A stretch of 64,000 nucleotides of DNA from Bacillus sp. BGMRC 2118 (lineage in GTDB: Bacteria > Bacillota > Bacilli > Bacillales > SA4). A model generated the notes under the pieces. The model did not search any database and was not told the DNA's origin. It worked only from the letters and a program-made list of their open reading frames with translations. This document shows positions 41,555-50,640 of the stretch, piece by piece (positions within the stretch are counted from its first letter, which is position 1; the number at the start of each line of letters is the position of its first letter). The position numbers were made by a program, and so were the translations under genes. The stretch is taken from positions 124,001 to 188,000 of the forward strand of contig VTTJ01000007.1 in the NCBI GenBank assembly GCA_008364785.1. Reading direction: 5' to 3'.

Positions 41555-42922
41555 ATGAATCAGACGTTTACAAAAAGAGAAAAAATAAAACAAATAGTTG
41601 TTTTGTTAATTCCAATTTTAATTACTCAACTTGGTATGTTTTCAATGGTCTTCTTTAATACGATTATGTCAGGGAGATACAATGCGTCTGACTTGGCTGC
41701 AGTAGCAATTGGAACATCCATCTGGAATCCAATATTTATAGGATTAAGCGGTATATTACTAGCTGTTTCTCCAATAGCTGCACAACGCTTTGGAGAAAAG
41801 AAAAATAAAGAAGTGTCATCTATTGTCACACATGGTGTTTATTTGGCACTAATTATCGCACTGATTATCATTGTACTTGGTGTGTTTTTTCTAGATTTTA
41901 TCTTAACGAGGCTTAACTTAGATCCGTATGTACATCAAACTGCATACCAATACTTAACTGGTCTAAGTTATGGAATAATTCCTTTGTTTATATTCAATGT
42001 TCTTCGTTCCTTTATTTATGCACTTGGGAAGACAAGGGTTGTCATGGTAATTTTGCTATCATCTTTACCGGTAAACTTCCTCTTAAACTATGGTTTGATT
42101 TTTGGTGCTTTTGGTTTACCAGAACTTGGAGGTGTTGGAGCAGGCTATGCAACATCAATCACATACTGGATTATTTCGATCATTACATTCTTTATTATCA
42201 AAACAAAGGAGCCATTTTCTTCTCATTTTCATTTGAAGGATTTCAAACAATTTTCACTTTCAAAAAGTATGGAAATTTTAAAGATTGGAGTTCCAATGGG
42301 GTTATCTGTGTTTTTCGAAACAAGTATTTTTGCTGTTGTGACCATATTAATTAGTAAATTTAGTATTACGACAATTGCTGCCTATCAATCTGCATTGAAT
42401 ATTGTGTCATTTCTATATATGATTCCCATCAGTATCTCAATGGCACTTACTGTGTTAGTTGGGTTTGAGGTGGGGGCAGGACGCAATAAGGATGCGAAAA
42501 CATATAGCTGGCTTGGTATTAATCTATCAATCATCATTGCACTTGTAACAGGGATACTCGTTATCATATTCCGTGAGACAGTGGCAAGTCTGTATTCAAA
42601 TGATGATGCAGTCATCAAGTTAACAGCACACTTCTTAATTTATGCTCTTTTCTTCCAAGTGTCAGATGCCATACAAGCTACTGCTCAAGCAGCATTACGT
42701 GGCTATAAAGACGTGAACATTGCATTTGTCATGACGTTGATTGCATATTGGGGAATATGCTTACCGGTAGGATATGGTCTGGCACATACAAATCTAGGTG
42801 CCTCAGGTTACTGGATTGGTCTTACGGTAGGACTGCTCGCAGCAGGAGTGGGATTATCGTGGAGATTAACTCATATTCAAAAGACAAAATTTGTTTCAGT
42901 TGAGATGAAAGAAGTAGGATAG
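41555..42922 (+). CDS. MATE family efflux transporter
   Basis: A 455-residue membrane protein with twelve predicted transmembrane helices in two homologous bundles. The first bundle opens with LLIPILITQLGMFSMVFFNT, the second with KIGVPMGLSVFFE near 250, as in NorM/YeeO-type MATE exporters. It would use a sodium or proton gradient to expel cationic compounds. Function as resistance or detoxification pump is inferred from family. Monocistronic. Confidence 0.92.
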   Translation: MNQTFTKREKIKQIVVLLIPILITQLGMFSMVFFNTIMSGRYNASDLAAVAIGTSIWNPIFIGLSGILLAVSPIAAQRFGEKKNKEVSSIVTHGVYLALIIALIIIVLGVFFLDFILTRLNLDPYVHQTAYQYLTGLSYGIIPLFIFNVLRSFIYALGKTRVVMVILLSSLPVNFLLNYGLIFGAFGLPELGGVGAGYATSITYWIISIITFFIIKTKEPFSSHFHLKDFKQFSLSKSMEILKIGVPMGLSVFFETSIFAVVTILISKFSITTIAAYQSALNIVSFLYMIPISISMALTVLVGFEVGAGRNKDAKTYSWLGINLSIIIALVTGILVIIFRETVASLYSNDDAVIKLTAHFLIYALFFQVSDAIQATAQAALRGYKDVNIAFVMTLIAYWGICLPVGYGLAHTNLGASGYWIGLTVGLLAAGVGLSWRLTHIQKTKFVSVEMKEVG

Positions 42923-42946
42923 ACCAAATCATTGATTTGGTCTTCT
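42921..42946 (+). terminator. Rho-independent terminator
   Basis: AGACCAAATCA (42921-42931) pairs with 42933-42943 around a very short loop (three or more bases after opening the top pairs), then TCTT. Confidence 0.65.
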
Positions 42947-43002
42947 TGCACGAGTATATGTGATGAAACAATATAGATTAATAGAACAATAGGAGAGTAT
43001 AC

Positions 43003-43650
43003 ATGAGCTACTTAATTATAGGAGATGTACATGGTTGTTATTATACATTTAAGAATATGCTGGATAAACATTGGAGGCAAGGTGATGAGACACTAATCCA
43101 ACTTGGTGATATCATTGATCGGGGAAAAAACTCTCCTCAAATGGTCGAGTATGCAAGGGAATTACAGGATAATTTCTTAGAGAAGGTGTCTTTTCTTAAA
43201 GGAAATCACGAATTTGAGATGATTGAACATTTTACAAAGGGTCCAAACAAAAATTGGTTACGTCAATGTGGGGAAGTAACGTTAAAACAGTATGAAGTGT
43301 CAAATAATAAATGTGAAAGTGATGTAAACTGGATGAAGGATTTGCCGTTATTCTGGGAAACTGAGTATCTGTTCGTCAGTCATGCTGGCATAGCCAAAGC
43401 AACGAATGATCCATTTAACGAGGATGATGAATATAGTGTCATTTGGAATCGTAGTCCCTTAAAGAATCTAGGTAAATTGCAAATTATCGGACATACTCCA
43501 TGTGAAAAGCCTACGTATACTGATAAAAGTAACTCATGGAATATTGATACAGCTGCAGCATATGAGGGGTATTTAACCGGAGTAAGAATTGATTCAAAAG
43601 GAAATGTAATAGAATTTATTAAAGAGGAAACAGATCGTAGAGATAAATAA
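43003..43650 (+). CDS. Metallophosphoesterase (PrpE/Ser-Thr phosphatase-like)
   Basis: A 215-residue calcineurin-like phosphoesterase. All five metal motifs are present: GDVHG at 7-11, GDIIDRG near 35-41, GNHE near 67-70, SHAG near 126-129 and GHTP near 164-167. This set is typical of diadenosine tetraphosphatase/PrpE and lambda phosphatase-like enzymes. Target (phosphoprotein or Ap4A) not resolved. Monocistronic. Confidence 0.9.
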   Translation: MSYLIIGDVHGCYYTFKNMLDKHWRQGDETLIQLGDIIDRGKNSPQMVEYARELQDNFLEKVSFLKGNHEFEMIEHFTKGPNKNWLRQCGEVTLKQYEVSNNKCESDVNWMKDLPLFWETEYLFVSHAGIAKATNDPFNEDDEYSVIWNRSPLKNLGKLQIIGHTPCEKPTYTDKSNSWNIDTAAAYEGYLTGVRIDSKGNVIEFIKEETDRRDK

Positions 43651-43779
43651 ATTATCGGTGAAACAGTCATTATTTGGAAAGTTTCAACTCTCCTAGGTAA
43701 GTTCAGGGCCATTAAATATCCTAGAAACTTTCTTATCATGCTATACTATAAGCAGTATATGATTATTGGGGGTTTTACT

Positions 43780-44049
43780 GTGTTAGAAATGATAGGGAAT
43801 TTAGTGCTTGTATATATATTCTCGATGCTATTATCCATTGGCATTACAACAATCCTTGACAGGGAAAAGACGTTTCAGAAATTGTTGTTGATTATCGTAT
43901 CCGCAATAATATTAGTACCGTTGTATAAATGGGGACAAACCATTGAGATGGAGTACTTTCAAGTATGGTTTTTCGGAATAATGATTGTTAGCTTTGTGAA
44001 CCAGTCAGGACATCTAGTCAAGAAAAGACAGGAATCACAAAGGAGATAA
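43780..44049 (+). CDS. Small membrane protein
   Basis: An 89-residue protein with three hydrophobic segments (about 3-22, 31-48, 58-74) and a basic C-terminus (KKRQESQRR). GTG 43780 is chosen because GGGGG lies seven bases upstream. The longer frame from 43738 has no ribosome site. No family recognised. Confidence 0.6.
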   Translation: MLEMIGNLVLVYIFSMLLSIGITTILDREKTFQKLLLIIVSAIILVPLYKWGQTIEMEYFQVWFFGIMIVSFVNQSGHLVKKRQESQRR

Positions 44050-44090
44050 CGAAGTGAAAAAAACCTCATCATAAATGGTGACATCATAAT

Positions 44091-44124
44091 AAAACCACTT
44101 CTCATACTAGAGAAGTGGTTTTTT
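44091..44124. terminator. Bidirectional terminator
   Basis: AAAACCACTTCTC (44091-44103) pairs perfectly with 44110-44122 between convergent genes. A and T runs flank both sides. Confidence 0.9.
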
Positions 44125-45007
44125 AGTGGATAGCTCTTTTCTTAAATCGTCCTCCGCGTACCTCTGCAATATCTGCTATTGCAAGGAAGGCATTAGGATC
44201 AATTTCATCTACAATTGTATTTAATTTTGATTCTTCTAAACGGGTGATAATACAAAAAATAACTTTTTTATCTTCACCTGAGTAGGCACCTTCTCCATTT
44301 AAGTAAGTAACTCCTCGGCCGAGACGGTGGTTAATTGCATCTCCTAGTTCTGTAGCCACATCGCTAATAATCCATACCGATTTTGACTCTTCCATACCTG
44401 TGATGACAATGTCTATTGCTTTTGCTGCGACAACATAAGCTAAAATGGAATACATTGCACGATCCCATGAATAAACAAATCCAGCTGAACTTAGGATAAA
44501 CAAATTAATGAACATGACAATTTCACCCACGGAAAAGGGAACTTTTTTACTAATTACAATAGATAATACTTCAGTTCCATCCAGTGCTCCTCCGTTTCGA
44601 ATAACTAATCCAACACCCATTCCTAAAAAGATTCCACCGAAAATAGTAGCAAGTAGGATGTCATCTGTGAAAGGAGGGATCGGATGAAAAAACATTGTAA
44701 ACAACGCTAACATAATAATTCCATATATTGTAGAAATTGCGAATGTCTTCCCAAACTGTTTATAACCTAAATAAACAAATGGAAGGTTTAATAATAATAG
44801 AAAGATACCGAGCTTGATGCCAGTAATGTGGGAAAGCATGATTGAAATACCGGTAACTCCACCATCAACTACTTGATTTGGAACCAAGAAGATTTCAAGT
44901 CCGACTGCCATTAATAAGGCACCGATTGTGATGGTGATTGTACGCTGTATAATTTTTATTTTTGAAAGTCCACGGTGTTGTCTTTTTTGAACTTCTGTAT
45001 CTACCAT
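44123..45007 (-). CDS. YitT family membrane protein
   Basis: A 294-residue protein. The N-terminal half has five or six transmembrane segments (DUF161/YitT_membrane; GALLMAVGLEIFLVPN near 29-44 and GGVTGISIMLSHITG near 49-63). The C-terminal 95 residues form the soluble DUF2179 domain (KVIFCIITRLEESKL). ATG 45007 after GAGGAGATA is used instead of ATG 45043. Function of the family is unknown, with proposed roles in stress or metabolite transport. Confidence 0.9.
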   Translation of the reverse strand: MVDTEVQKRQHRGLSKIKIIQRTITITIGALLMAVGLEIFLVPNQVVDGGVTGISIMLSHITGIKLGIFLLLLNLPFVYLGYKQFGKTFAISTIYGIIMLALFTMFFHPIPPFTDDILLATIFGGIFLGMGVGLVIRNGGALDGTEVLSIVISKKVPFSVGEIVMFINLFILSSAGFVYSWDRAMYSILAYVVAAKAIDIVITGMEESKSVWIISDVATELGDAINHRLGRGVTYLNGEGAYSGEDKKVIFCIITRLEESKLNTIVDEIDPNAFLAIADIAEVRGGRFKKRAIH

Positions 45008-45262
45008 AAAGTATCTCCTCTGCTTGTTTATATCTATAATCATAACCTAAAAGTTAATTTATGGACAAATCTTAACACTTTAAAGTTAACAGATACTATT
45101 AGGAAACAAAGTGACAGCAAAGATGATAAATTGTAAAATAATTCTGAATTGGAAAGGGATGGATGGTATAATGGAGGTATGATATACGAGGTAAGTATAT
45201 GATTCGGAAAAGTTTGCTAGTACCAGAATTGAAGACATCTACATTTTATTATGAGGTGATGT

Positions 45263-45694
45263 ATGAAAGGAATTTTACCATATGTAATCTGGGCAGTTGT
45301 CATTTGGGGCTTTCTTGCGATTGGCATAAAAATTCACCTGCATTTAGAAAATGGATATAAAGAGACATTTGAATTCATCCCTTATATGATATTTTCAATG
45401 CTGTTCCCTATTTTTATGGGGATGTTATTACGACTCCCTAATGTAGTTAAAGAATTAATGAATAAATGCAGATTACGAATTCAATTTCATTGGAAGAAGA
45501 TGCTAACTTTTGGTTTACCTGCATTTTATCTCACATTTTCGCCAGTATTTTATTACACGTCAATTGGTGAGTACCTACCATTTGCAGCTCAGTTATCTCA
45601 AGATTCTAGTTCAGGTCTAACGAGCATTACAGGTTTACTATTTGGTTATGTAGTACTAGATAGTTTACTAGATACGAGTGTAGAAAACACATGA
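45263..45694 (+). CDS. Hypothetical membrane protein
   Basis: A 143-residue protein with about four hydrophobic segments (7-25, 38-58, 82-100, 120-137). ATG after GAGGTGATGT. It overlaps the next lipoprotein gene by four bases (ATGA), indicating translational coupling. No domain recognised. Confidence 0.65.
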   Translation: MKGILPYVIWAVVIWGFLAIGIKIHLHLENGYKETFEFIPYMIFSMLFPIFMGMLLRLPNVVKELMNKCRLRIQFHWKKMLTFGLPAFYLTFSPVFYYTSIGEYLPFAAQLSQDSSSGLTSITGLLFGYVVLDSLLDTSVENT

Positions 45695-46182
45695 AATATA
45701 TGATGATTTTTTTCATAAAGTTAACCATTCTCTTGAATTTAACCGGTTGCACCAATAGCCAAGAACCAGAAATGACATTAGATGCAAAAGTGTCAAAGCT
45801 AACAGAAGAAGAGTTTCGTTCGATAGGAACCTTCGGATTAGAGAACCTTACAAAAGAGGACTTTATGAAAGTTCAATTTCTACTGCATATCAATCACTCG
45901 TTTGACTCACGACTAGAAGTTGAAGGACTCGATTCAAAATGGATGAAAGCAATAAACAACGTGGATGGTCAGGATAGGTATTGGTTTGGCAGTTCATCAG
46001 AATCACATGATGAAGACATAACAGACTATTCATATGAGTTTGTTATCTATACTAGAGGGTTAACAAGGCAACAAATTACGGATGCCTATAAAGATATTAG
46101 CTATACTATCTCTTCGTATAAAAAGGGTGGAGAGAAGTCTGAAGAAGTATATAAAATAGGCGAAATGATAGAATTTGATTAA
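45691..46182 (+). CDS. Putative lipoprotein
   Basis: A 163-residue exported protein with a lipobox LTGC (Cys at about 20). The mature part is acidic and mixed alpha/beta with no recognised motif. It overlaps the membrane-protein gene by four bases, so the two probably act together. Monocistronic otherwise. Confidence 0.72.
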   Translation: MKYMMIFFIKLTILLNLTGCTNSQEPEMTLDAKVSKLTEEEFRSIGTFGLENLTKEDFMKVQFLLHINHSFDSRLEVEGLDSKWMKAINNVDGQDRYWFGSSSESHDEDITDYSYEFVIYTRGLTRQQITDAYKDISYTISSYKKGGEKSEEVYKIGEMIEFD

Positions 46183-46213
46183 TAAATTGACAAAATGGTA
46201 TTGGAGATAGGTT

Positions 46214-46792
46214 ATGTCCAAACAAAATTCCCTTATATTGCTTTATCCAGAAGTTGCTGCACCAAAAATAGTAGAGCCACCAGGATATTATGTTAGAACA
46301 TATGAGAATCAAGATTTTACTACCTACAAAACGATGTTACGTCATGAAGGATGGATACTCAACGATCATCAATTCCATGACTTTTTTAACAAGGTAGTTT
46401 CTAACGGACTATTCTTCGCAATTGATAAAGAAACAAATGAAATTGCAGCAACTGCAGTAGCATTACGAAATCCAACATCCACACATTTTTCCTTTCTTCA
46501 AGGTGGAGAAATAGGATTTGTTATAACGAAACGAGAGCACCGCAGGAAGGGGTTAGGAAGTTATGTTACTGCATTGGCAACAAGTAGGCTTATCTCTACA
46601 GATAGTAAAAGTATAAGAATTGTTGTGAATGACTTTCGAACTGCTGCAATCAAAACTTATTTAAATCTTGGCTTTAAACCTTTTCTTTACACAGAGGATA
46701 TGGAGAAACGATGGGAAGAAGTCTTTCATAAATTGAACCGAAAGTTATCAATAGAAAACTGTATGGTTGCATTAAAAAATGAGTGTCTCTGA
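46214..46792 (+). CDS. GNAT family N-acetyltransferase
   Basis: A 192-residue acetyltransferase. The acetyl-CoA loop is EHRRKGLGSYVTALA near 111-125, and the later IRIVVNDFRTAAIKTYLNLG motif is standard. The N-terminal 60 residues precede the core. Acceptor unknown. The downstream DinB gene starts 15 bases beyond its stop, probably one operon. Confidence 0.85.
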   Translation: MSKQNSLILLYPEVAAPKIVEPPGYYVRTYENQDFTTYKTMLRHEGWILNDHQFHDFFNKVVSNGLFFAIDKETNEIAATAVALRNPTSTHFSFLQGGEIGFVITKREHRRKGLGSYVTALATSRLISTDSKSIRIVVNDFRTAAIKTYLNLGFKPFLYTEDMEKRWEEVFHKLNRKLSIENCMVALKNECL

Positions 46793-46806
46793 AAGGAAGT
46801 GGTGAA

Positions 46807-47334
46807 ATGAACTTTAACTTGGATGAAGCAATTGAAGTGTTAGAGAGAACCCCACTATTATTAACTAGTTTTTTAACGGGAATGTCTCATTCATGGTTAA
46901 ATTGTCACGAAGGAGAAGGTACATGGAATGCAGAAGAGGTGGTCGATCATCTTATAGAGGCAGAGCATGCAAACTGGATTCCCCGCTTAGTGACAATCTT
47001 ACAGGTTGGAGAGCAAGAGTCCTTTCCTCCTTTTGATCGATTCGCTCACTTAAAAAAAGAGAGGAATGTCTCAATTGATATAAAATTAATAGAATTTAGA
47101 GAAATTAGATCAGAGAATATAGAGAAACTTCGTAAACTGATTCAACCCGAAGACTATGAAAAAACAGGGATTCATCCTGAATTTGGTACAGTGAAACTAA
47201 GAGAACTTTTATCTACATGGGTTGTTCATGACCTAAGTCATGTAAGTCAGATTATGAGAGTAATGTCGAAGCATTATCGTGAAGATGTAGGACCATGGAA
47301 GGCATATTTACGTATTTTATCTACAACCGAATAA
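46807..47334 (+). CDS. DinB family protein
   Basis: A 175-residue DinB-like four-helix protein. The presumed metal histidines lie in VVDHLIEAEHAN near 44-55 and VVHDLSHVSQIM near 138-149. ATG 46807 after AAAGGAAGTGG. It follows a GNAT gene closely. Specific reaction unknown. Confidence 0.83.
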   Translation: MNFNLDEAIEVLERTPLLLTSFLTGMSHSWLNCHEGEGTWNAEEVVDHLIEAEHANWIPRLVTILQVGEQESFPPFDRFAHLKKERNVSIDIKLIEFREIRSENIEKLRKLIQPEDYEKTGIHPEFGTVKLRELLSTWVVHDLSHVSQIMRVMSKHYREDVGPWKAYLRILSTTE

Positions 47335-47351
47335 TAAGGAGGAGAGATATT

Positions 47352-47531
47352 ATGTCACTATTAGGATACATCTTTTGGGGAGTAATTATCGTTATAATTG
47401 GGGCAGGATTTATTCTCGAAAAAAAATTTAAAACAAAACCACTCGAAAAAACTCAAAATCAACTTGAACATGAACACAGAACGTATCAAGATCAACATAG
47501 TCACCACTCTCCACCAGGCGGCGGAGGGTAA
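47352..47531 (+). CDS. Small single-span membrane protein with Gly-rich tail
   Basis: A 59-residue protein: one transmembrane segment (about 3-22, LGYIFWGVIIVIIGAGFI), then a charged His-rich tail (EHRTYQDQHSHHS) ending PPGGGG. ATG 47352 after AAGGAGGAG. The histidine tail might bind metal (speculative). It lies directly behind the DinB gene. Confidence 0.55.
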   Translation: MSLLGYIFWGVIIVIIGAGFILEKKFKTKPLEKTQNQLEHEHRTYQDQHSHHSPPGGGG

Positions 47532-47689
47532 AGTTAATATGGTACTACAAGACCCCCTACCTTCTAGAATCCACTAAATCCTAAAAAACAACCGTGCTAA
47601 ACCTATCTTAACAGCACTGAAGAGAATGAGTACTTACCAGGTAGTTGGTTGTAAAGGTATTGATACAATTCAAAAGGAAAGGAATTATG

Positions 47690-47989
47690 ATGAGGAAAAT
47701 CGATGAATATTTCAAAACAGCAATGGAATCGTGGTCAATGATGCAAAAAACATCAGATGATGAAGGAGCAGAATGGGCCGAGCGCTTTGAACGTTACTTT
47801 TATGAATTTATTGATGAGCTAAAGAAATGGTGGGGAACAATAGAACCCAAACCAAAAAGTATGGAAGAGTTGGAGAAATTACCTGAAATCAATCAGTGGA
47901 TGCAGCAAATTCCTGATCCTGTCCAATTGAACTTTATCATGGAATTGGAAGATCTGTTAGATGGTCTAGAGACGGAACGATTTGACTAA
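47690..47989 (+). CDS. Small acidic hypothetical protein
   Basis: A 99-residue acidic, Trp-rich helical protein (EWAERFERYFYEF near 27-39, KKWWGTIEPKP). ATG 47690 is used, with ATG 47687 equally possible (AAGGAATT site). No recognised family or neighbour link. It probably acts in the cytoplasm. Confidence 0.5.
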   Translation: MRKIDEYFKTAMESWSMMQKTSDDEGAEWAERFERYFYEFIDELKKWWGTIEPKPKSMEELEKLPEINQWMQQIPDPVQLNFIMELEDLLDGLETERFD

Positions 47990-48060
47990 TGGTAGCATTG
48001 GGTATTCCATTGCTACTGTAAGACTTAATTGATTGGTGAGAGGGATATTAGGGTGAAAGT

Positions 48061-48498
48061 ATGATACTTCCAAAGGGGATAACAGGATTTTGTGAAGGAA
48101 TTCAAGAGACTCCAAACAGCGATGAAAAGGTATTCAAGGATCTTTGTTATGCCTTTATTCAAAATGAAGGTGGTCATATTATAGAAGTATTAGTACCGAG
48201 ACAAGGTACTAATTTTTATGATGCGTTTGTGAAGGTGCAAGACGAATTGTTTCACATTCTATTGAATGCTCATTTCCCATATTTAACATTTGCAAGTCAT
48301 GTTAGCTTTGGTGGTATGAGTTTTGTAGAGAAAGCTATATTAGGTATGAAGTTTCGTGATTATTATATGGTATTGGGTCCAGAGGATTTGCAGTAGTCTG
48401 AGTTTGACACCATCAATCTAAGTGATGCAGAAATAAGTCAAATAAACTATTGGAAGCCTGCAACAATTGGAGAGGTGATATATAATTTTTGGGATTAG
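48061..48498 (+). pseudogene. Conserved hypothetical gene interrupted by an in-frame TAG
   Basis: A frame of 111 codons ends at TAG 48394-48396. The same frame continues SEFDTINLSDAEISQ, then WKPATIGEVIYNFWD, ending at TAG 48496-48498. A C-terminal NYWKP...GEV(I/V)...NxWD motif is common in Bacillus proteins, so the first TAG is probably a nonsense mutation rather than the natural end. The 5' part alone may still be made. Function unknown. Confidence 0.6.
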
Positions 48499-48515
48499 CA
48501 AATATGTAGGAGTTC

Positions 48516-48550
48516 GCCTAGAGTTACATGAACTCTAGGCTAATTTTATT
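48516..48550. terminator. Hairpin terminator
   Basis: GCCTAGAGTT (48516-48525) pairs with AACTCTAGGC (48531-48540). The plus-strand exit is T-rich. It may also serve the leftward YqcI-like gene. Confidence 0.6.
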
Positions 48551-49298
48551 TCTTTTCTCTTCCAATTAACTTAAGAAACCTGTGATAAGGACATTTCGAT
48601 AAACTGGATTCATCATCGTGAAGGAAATATTGTTTCCACTCGTAGTTGTCTTCTTTGCCGTAAGTGTTTAAATCTGGGTGAATGGGTACCGAATCATAAT
48701 CAACGATACGTTTTCGAATATTTTCTTTAATTTTTGCGGCAAGAGATTTGTTTTCATTAAATTGTTCTAACACCCATCTAGGTGTGATGGCCATCATAAA
48801 GTATGGGAAATTTCGGCTCTTTCTATTTTCATGTGCAGGAGTGGCACAATACATAAAATATTTTTCTTGGTGAAAGCAATATTCCCATACCGGATTATGA
48901 GGATCTACTGGTATGTTTTCAGGCCATTCTTTTTCATCAATAGAGCTTATTCCTGAAAGTACTTCCCAAAATAACTGTTCAAACTGTTCTACGTCATATT
49001 GTTCTATTAACTCAAGTGGGGTTTCAAAGAAAACAATTAATGATGTATATTTTCCGAAATGTCTTGAATTTTCAGTATATTCCTTGAGTAATTGTGCAAA
49101 TTCTTCAATTGTAGATTCACTGCGCGGGTCTCCTACAAACCCATATCGAAACTGATCAAGAGAATGTCCTTGTGTCGCAGGAATACACGGAAACAAATGA
49201 TTCTTGTCAGACATTTTTTGCTGGAAAGTTTGTAGTGATTTTTTCTCCCAACTTGCGATGGAGTGGTCAAGATGTTCTGCTGCTGTATATAATCTCAT
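48546..49298 (-). CDS. YqcI/YcgG family protein
   Basis: A 250-residue soluble protein matching the YqcI/YcgG family in length and motif: FPCIPATQGHSLDQFRYGFVG near 36-56, IPVDPHNPVWEYCFHQEKYF, and DLNTYGKEDNYEWKQYF near the C-terminus. Two residues, Cys38 and His-rich strands, are conserved. No enzymatic function is established for this family. Confidence 0.82.
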   Translation of the reverse strand: MRLYTAAEHLDHSIASWEKKSLQTFQQKMSDKNHLFPCIPATQGHSLDQFRYGFVGDPRSESTIEEFAQLLKEYTENSRHFGKYTSLIVFFETPLELIEQYDVEQFEQLFWEVLSGISSIDEKEWPENIPVDPHNPVWEYCFHQEKYFMYCATPAHENRKSRNFPYFMMAITPRWVLEQFNENKSLAAKIKENIRKRIVDYDSVPIHPDLNTYGKEDNYEWKQYFLHDDESSLSKCPYHRFLKLIGREKK

Positions 49299-49392
49299 TG
49301 TCTTGCACCTCCTGAAGACTCTTACATACTATTCACAGAGTAGTCAGGTAGGTGAATGTCCGACACAGAACTTGGGCTAATTGAATATGTTC

Positions 49393-49698
49393 CTACAATT
49401 TCTTATGTTGCTTTGCCATTTCCTCGGTTACAACAAATGCTAGATCTTCATTTCCAAATAGAGATAACACTCCAAGAAGCGTCTCGTCTGAAACTTCCCC
49501 AGCCTCATCTTTTGGAAGTGTTAGCTCGAGAGCTTCTTTTAGGGCTGGATTCTCTTTTTGTGTTGGGTATGCCTTTGTGTAAATTTCCTCCGGATTTAAA
49601 TCGTGATTCACACACCATTGTGCAAATACGAGTATCATCATTTTCTCTTCGTTTTTGTAGTTTTCAATAATCTTCTGTTCGAGTTCTTTTGATTGCAT
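49393..49698 (-). CDS. Conserved small hypothetical protein
   Basis: A 101-residue acidic helical protein starting at ATG 49698 with an AAAGGAGATTTC site. It has no membrane segment and a single cysteine. It lies just upstream of the YqcI-like gene but probably has its own promoter. No domain recognised. Confidence 0.55.
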   Translation of the reverse strand: MQSKELEQKIIENYKNEEKMMILVFAQWCVNHDLNPEEIYTKAYPTQKENPALKEALELTLPKDEAGEVSDETLLGVLSLFGNEDLAFVVTEEMAKQHKKL

Positions 49699-49814
49699 GT
49701 TCGAAATCTCCTTTATCCGTTATCCAATCATTATATCGTAACTAACAAATTGTGGTTAGATGTATACACATACGATTTTGAAGGAAACTACTAAGAAAAA
49801 GGGAGGTTTAGGCA

Positions 49815-50267
49815 ATGAAAATGATGAAAGTATTAGCTATTAAATTCGTGACTTGTGTCATCGCTTTTGCCATTGGGTTAGATTTGTTCTTTGACGCAAC
49901 CTTTTCTCATATTCTTTCCTTTAGTGTATTTCTAACGCTAGCATCTTATGTAGTGGGAGAGCGAGTTATCTTACCTTTATTAGGAAAGAAGGCAGCCAAT
50001 GTTGCTGATTTCTTATTAGCGTATCTAACAGTTTGGATCTTTGGAAGCGTACTCTTAGAAAGTTATTTGCAAATCGCTTGGGGTAGTATTATATCAGCTA
50101 TTATCATAACTGCTGCTGAAGTCATTCTTCACTTAATGGTTGGAAGCCAAGCAGGTGAGCGTGATCACAAGCCAATATTCACAAGACCGCTTGCATCACT
50201 GGCAACCGAATTTGCAGAGGAGTTTGATACGAAAGGTTTAAACGGGAGTAAATACAAGAAGGAATAG
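49815..50267 (+). CDS. YndM/DUF2512 family membrane protein
   Basis: A 150-residue protein with four transmembrane segments (about 8-24, 30-48, 60-78, 86-105) and a soluble C-terminus. The pattern KFVTCVIAFAIGLDLFFDATF and LASYVVGERVILPLLG fits DUF2512 proteins such as B. subtilis YndM. Function unknown. ATG after GGGAGGTTT. Monocistronic. Confidence 0.85.
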   Translation: MKMMKVLAIKFVTCVIAFAIGLDLFFDATFSHILSFSVFLTLASYVVGERVILPLLGKKAANVADFLLAYLTVWIFGSVLLESYLQIAWGSIISAIIITAAEVILHLMVGSQAGERDHKPIFTRPLASLATEFAEEFDTKGLNGSKYKKE

Positions 50268-50272
50268 ATAGT

Positions 50273-50301
50273 GCGAGCTTTGGAATCATTCTAAAGCTCG
50301 C
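50273..50301. terminator. Hairpin between convergent genes
   Basis: GCGAGCTTT (50273-50281) pairs with AAAGCTCGC (50293-50301). T-tracts are weak on both sides, so termination may be partial. Confidence 0.5.
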
Positions 50302-50307
50302 CTTCAC

Positions 50308-50544
50308 TTATGATTTACTTAACTCAACTATTTCCATTAGCTCTGGGGTGAATCCCTTAACAGCACGACCACCACAAACTGTAACAGGAACTCCAAGAAA
50401 ACCGTATTTCTCGACTTCACTTTTATATGCCTCGTTTTTTTTAATATCTCTCACTTCAAACGGAATTCCTTCTTCTGTTAACATTTTTTTCACAAATGTA
50501 CATTCAACACAATCATCCATTGAGTAGACAACAACTGTATTCAT
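50308..50544 (-). CDS. Glutaredoxin/NrdH-like redoxin
   Basis: A 78-residue thioredoxin-fold protein. The active-site CVEC lies near residues 12-15, and the cis-proline loop is GVPVTV near 51-56. It resembles NrdH/YosR-type redoxins and may reduce an enzyme such as ribonucleotide reductase or an Mn/Fe-thiol target. No nrd genes are nearby. ATG with a weak AGGAGGC site. Confidence 0.82.
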   Translation of the reverse strand: MNTVVVYSMDDCVECTFVKKMLTEEGIPFEVRDIKKNEAYKSEVEKYGFLGVPVTVCGGRAVKGFTPELMEIVELSKS

Positions 50545-50640
50545 ATATATATGCCTCCTATTATAAAGGGTAACTTTGATTAAACACTTATGTTAGAGTA
50601 TCATGAAATAATAATTAACAAAAGTGTTGGAGGGATTTTA

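Noticed and set aside
49356..49670. Plus-strand frame of 104 residues
   Set aside because: Antisense to a conserved-looking small gene with a good start.
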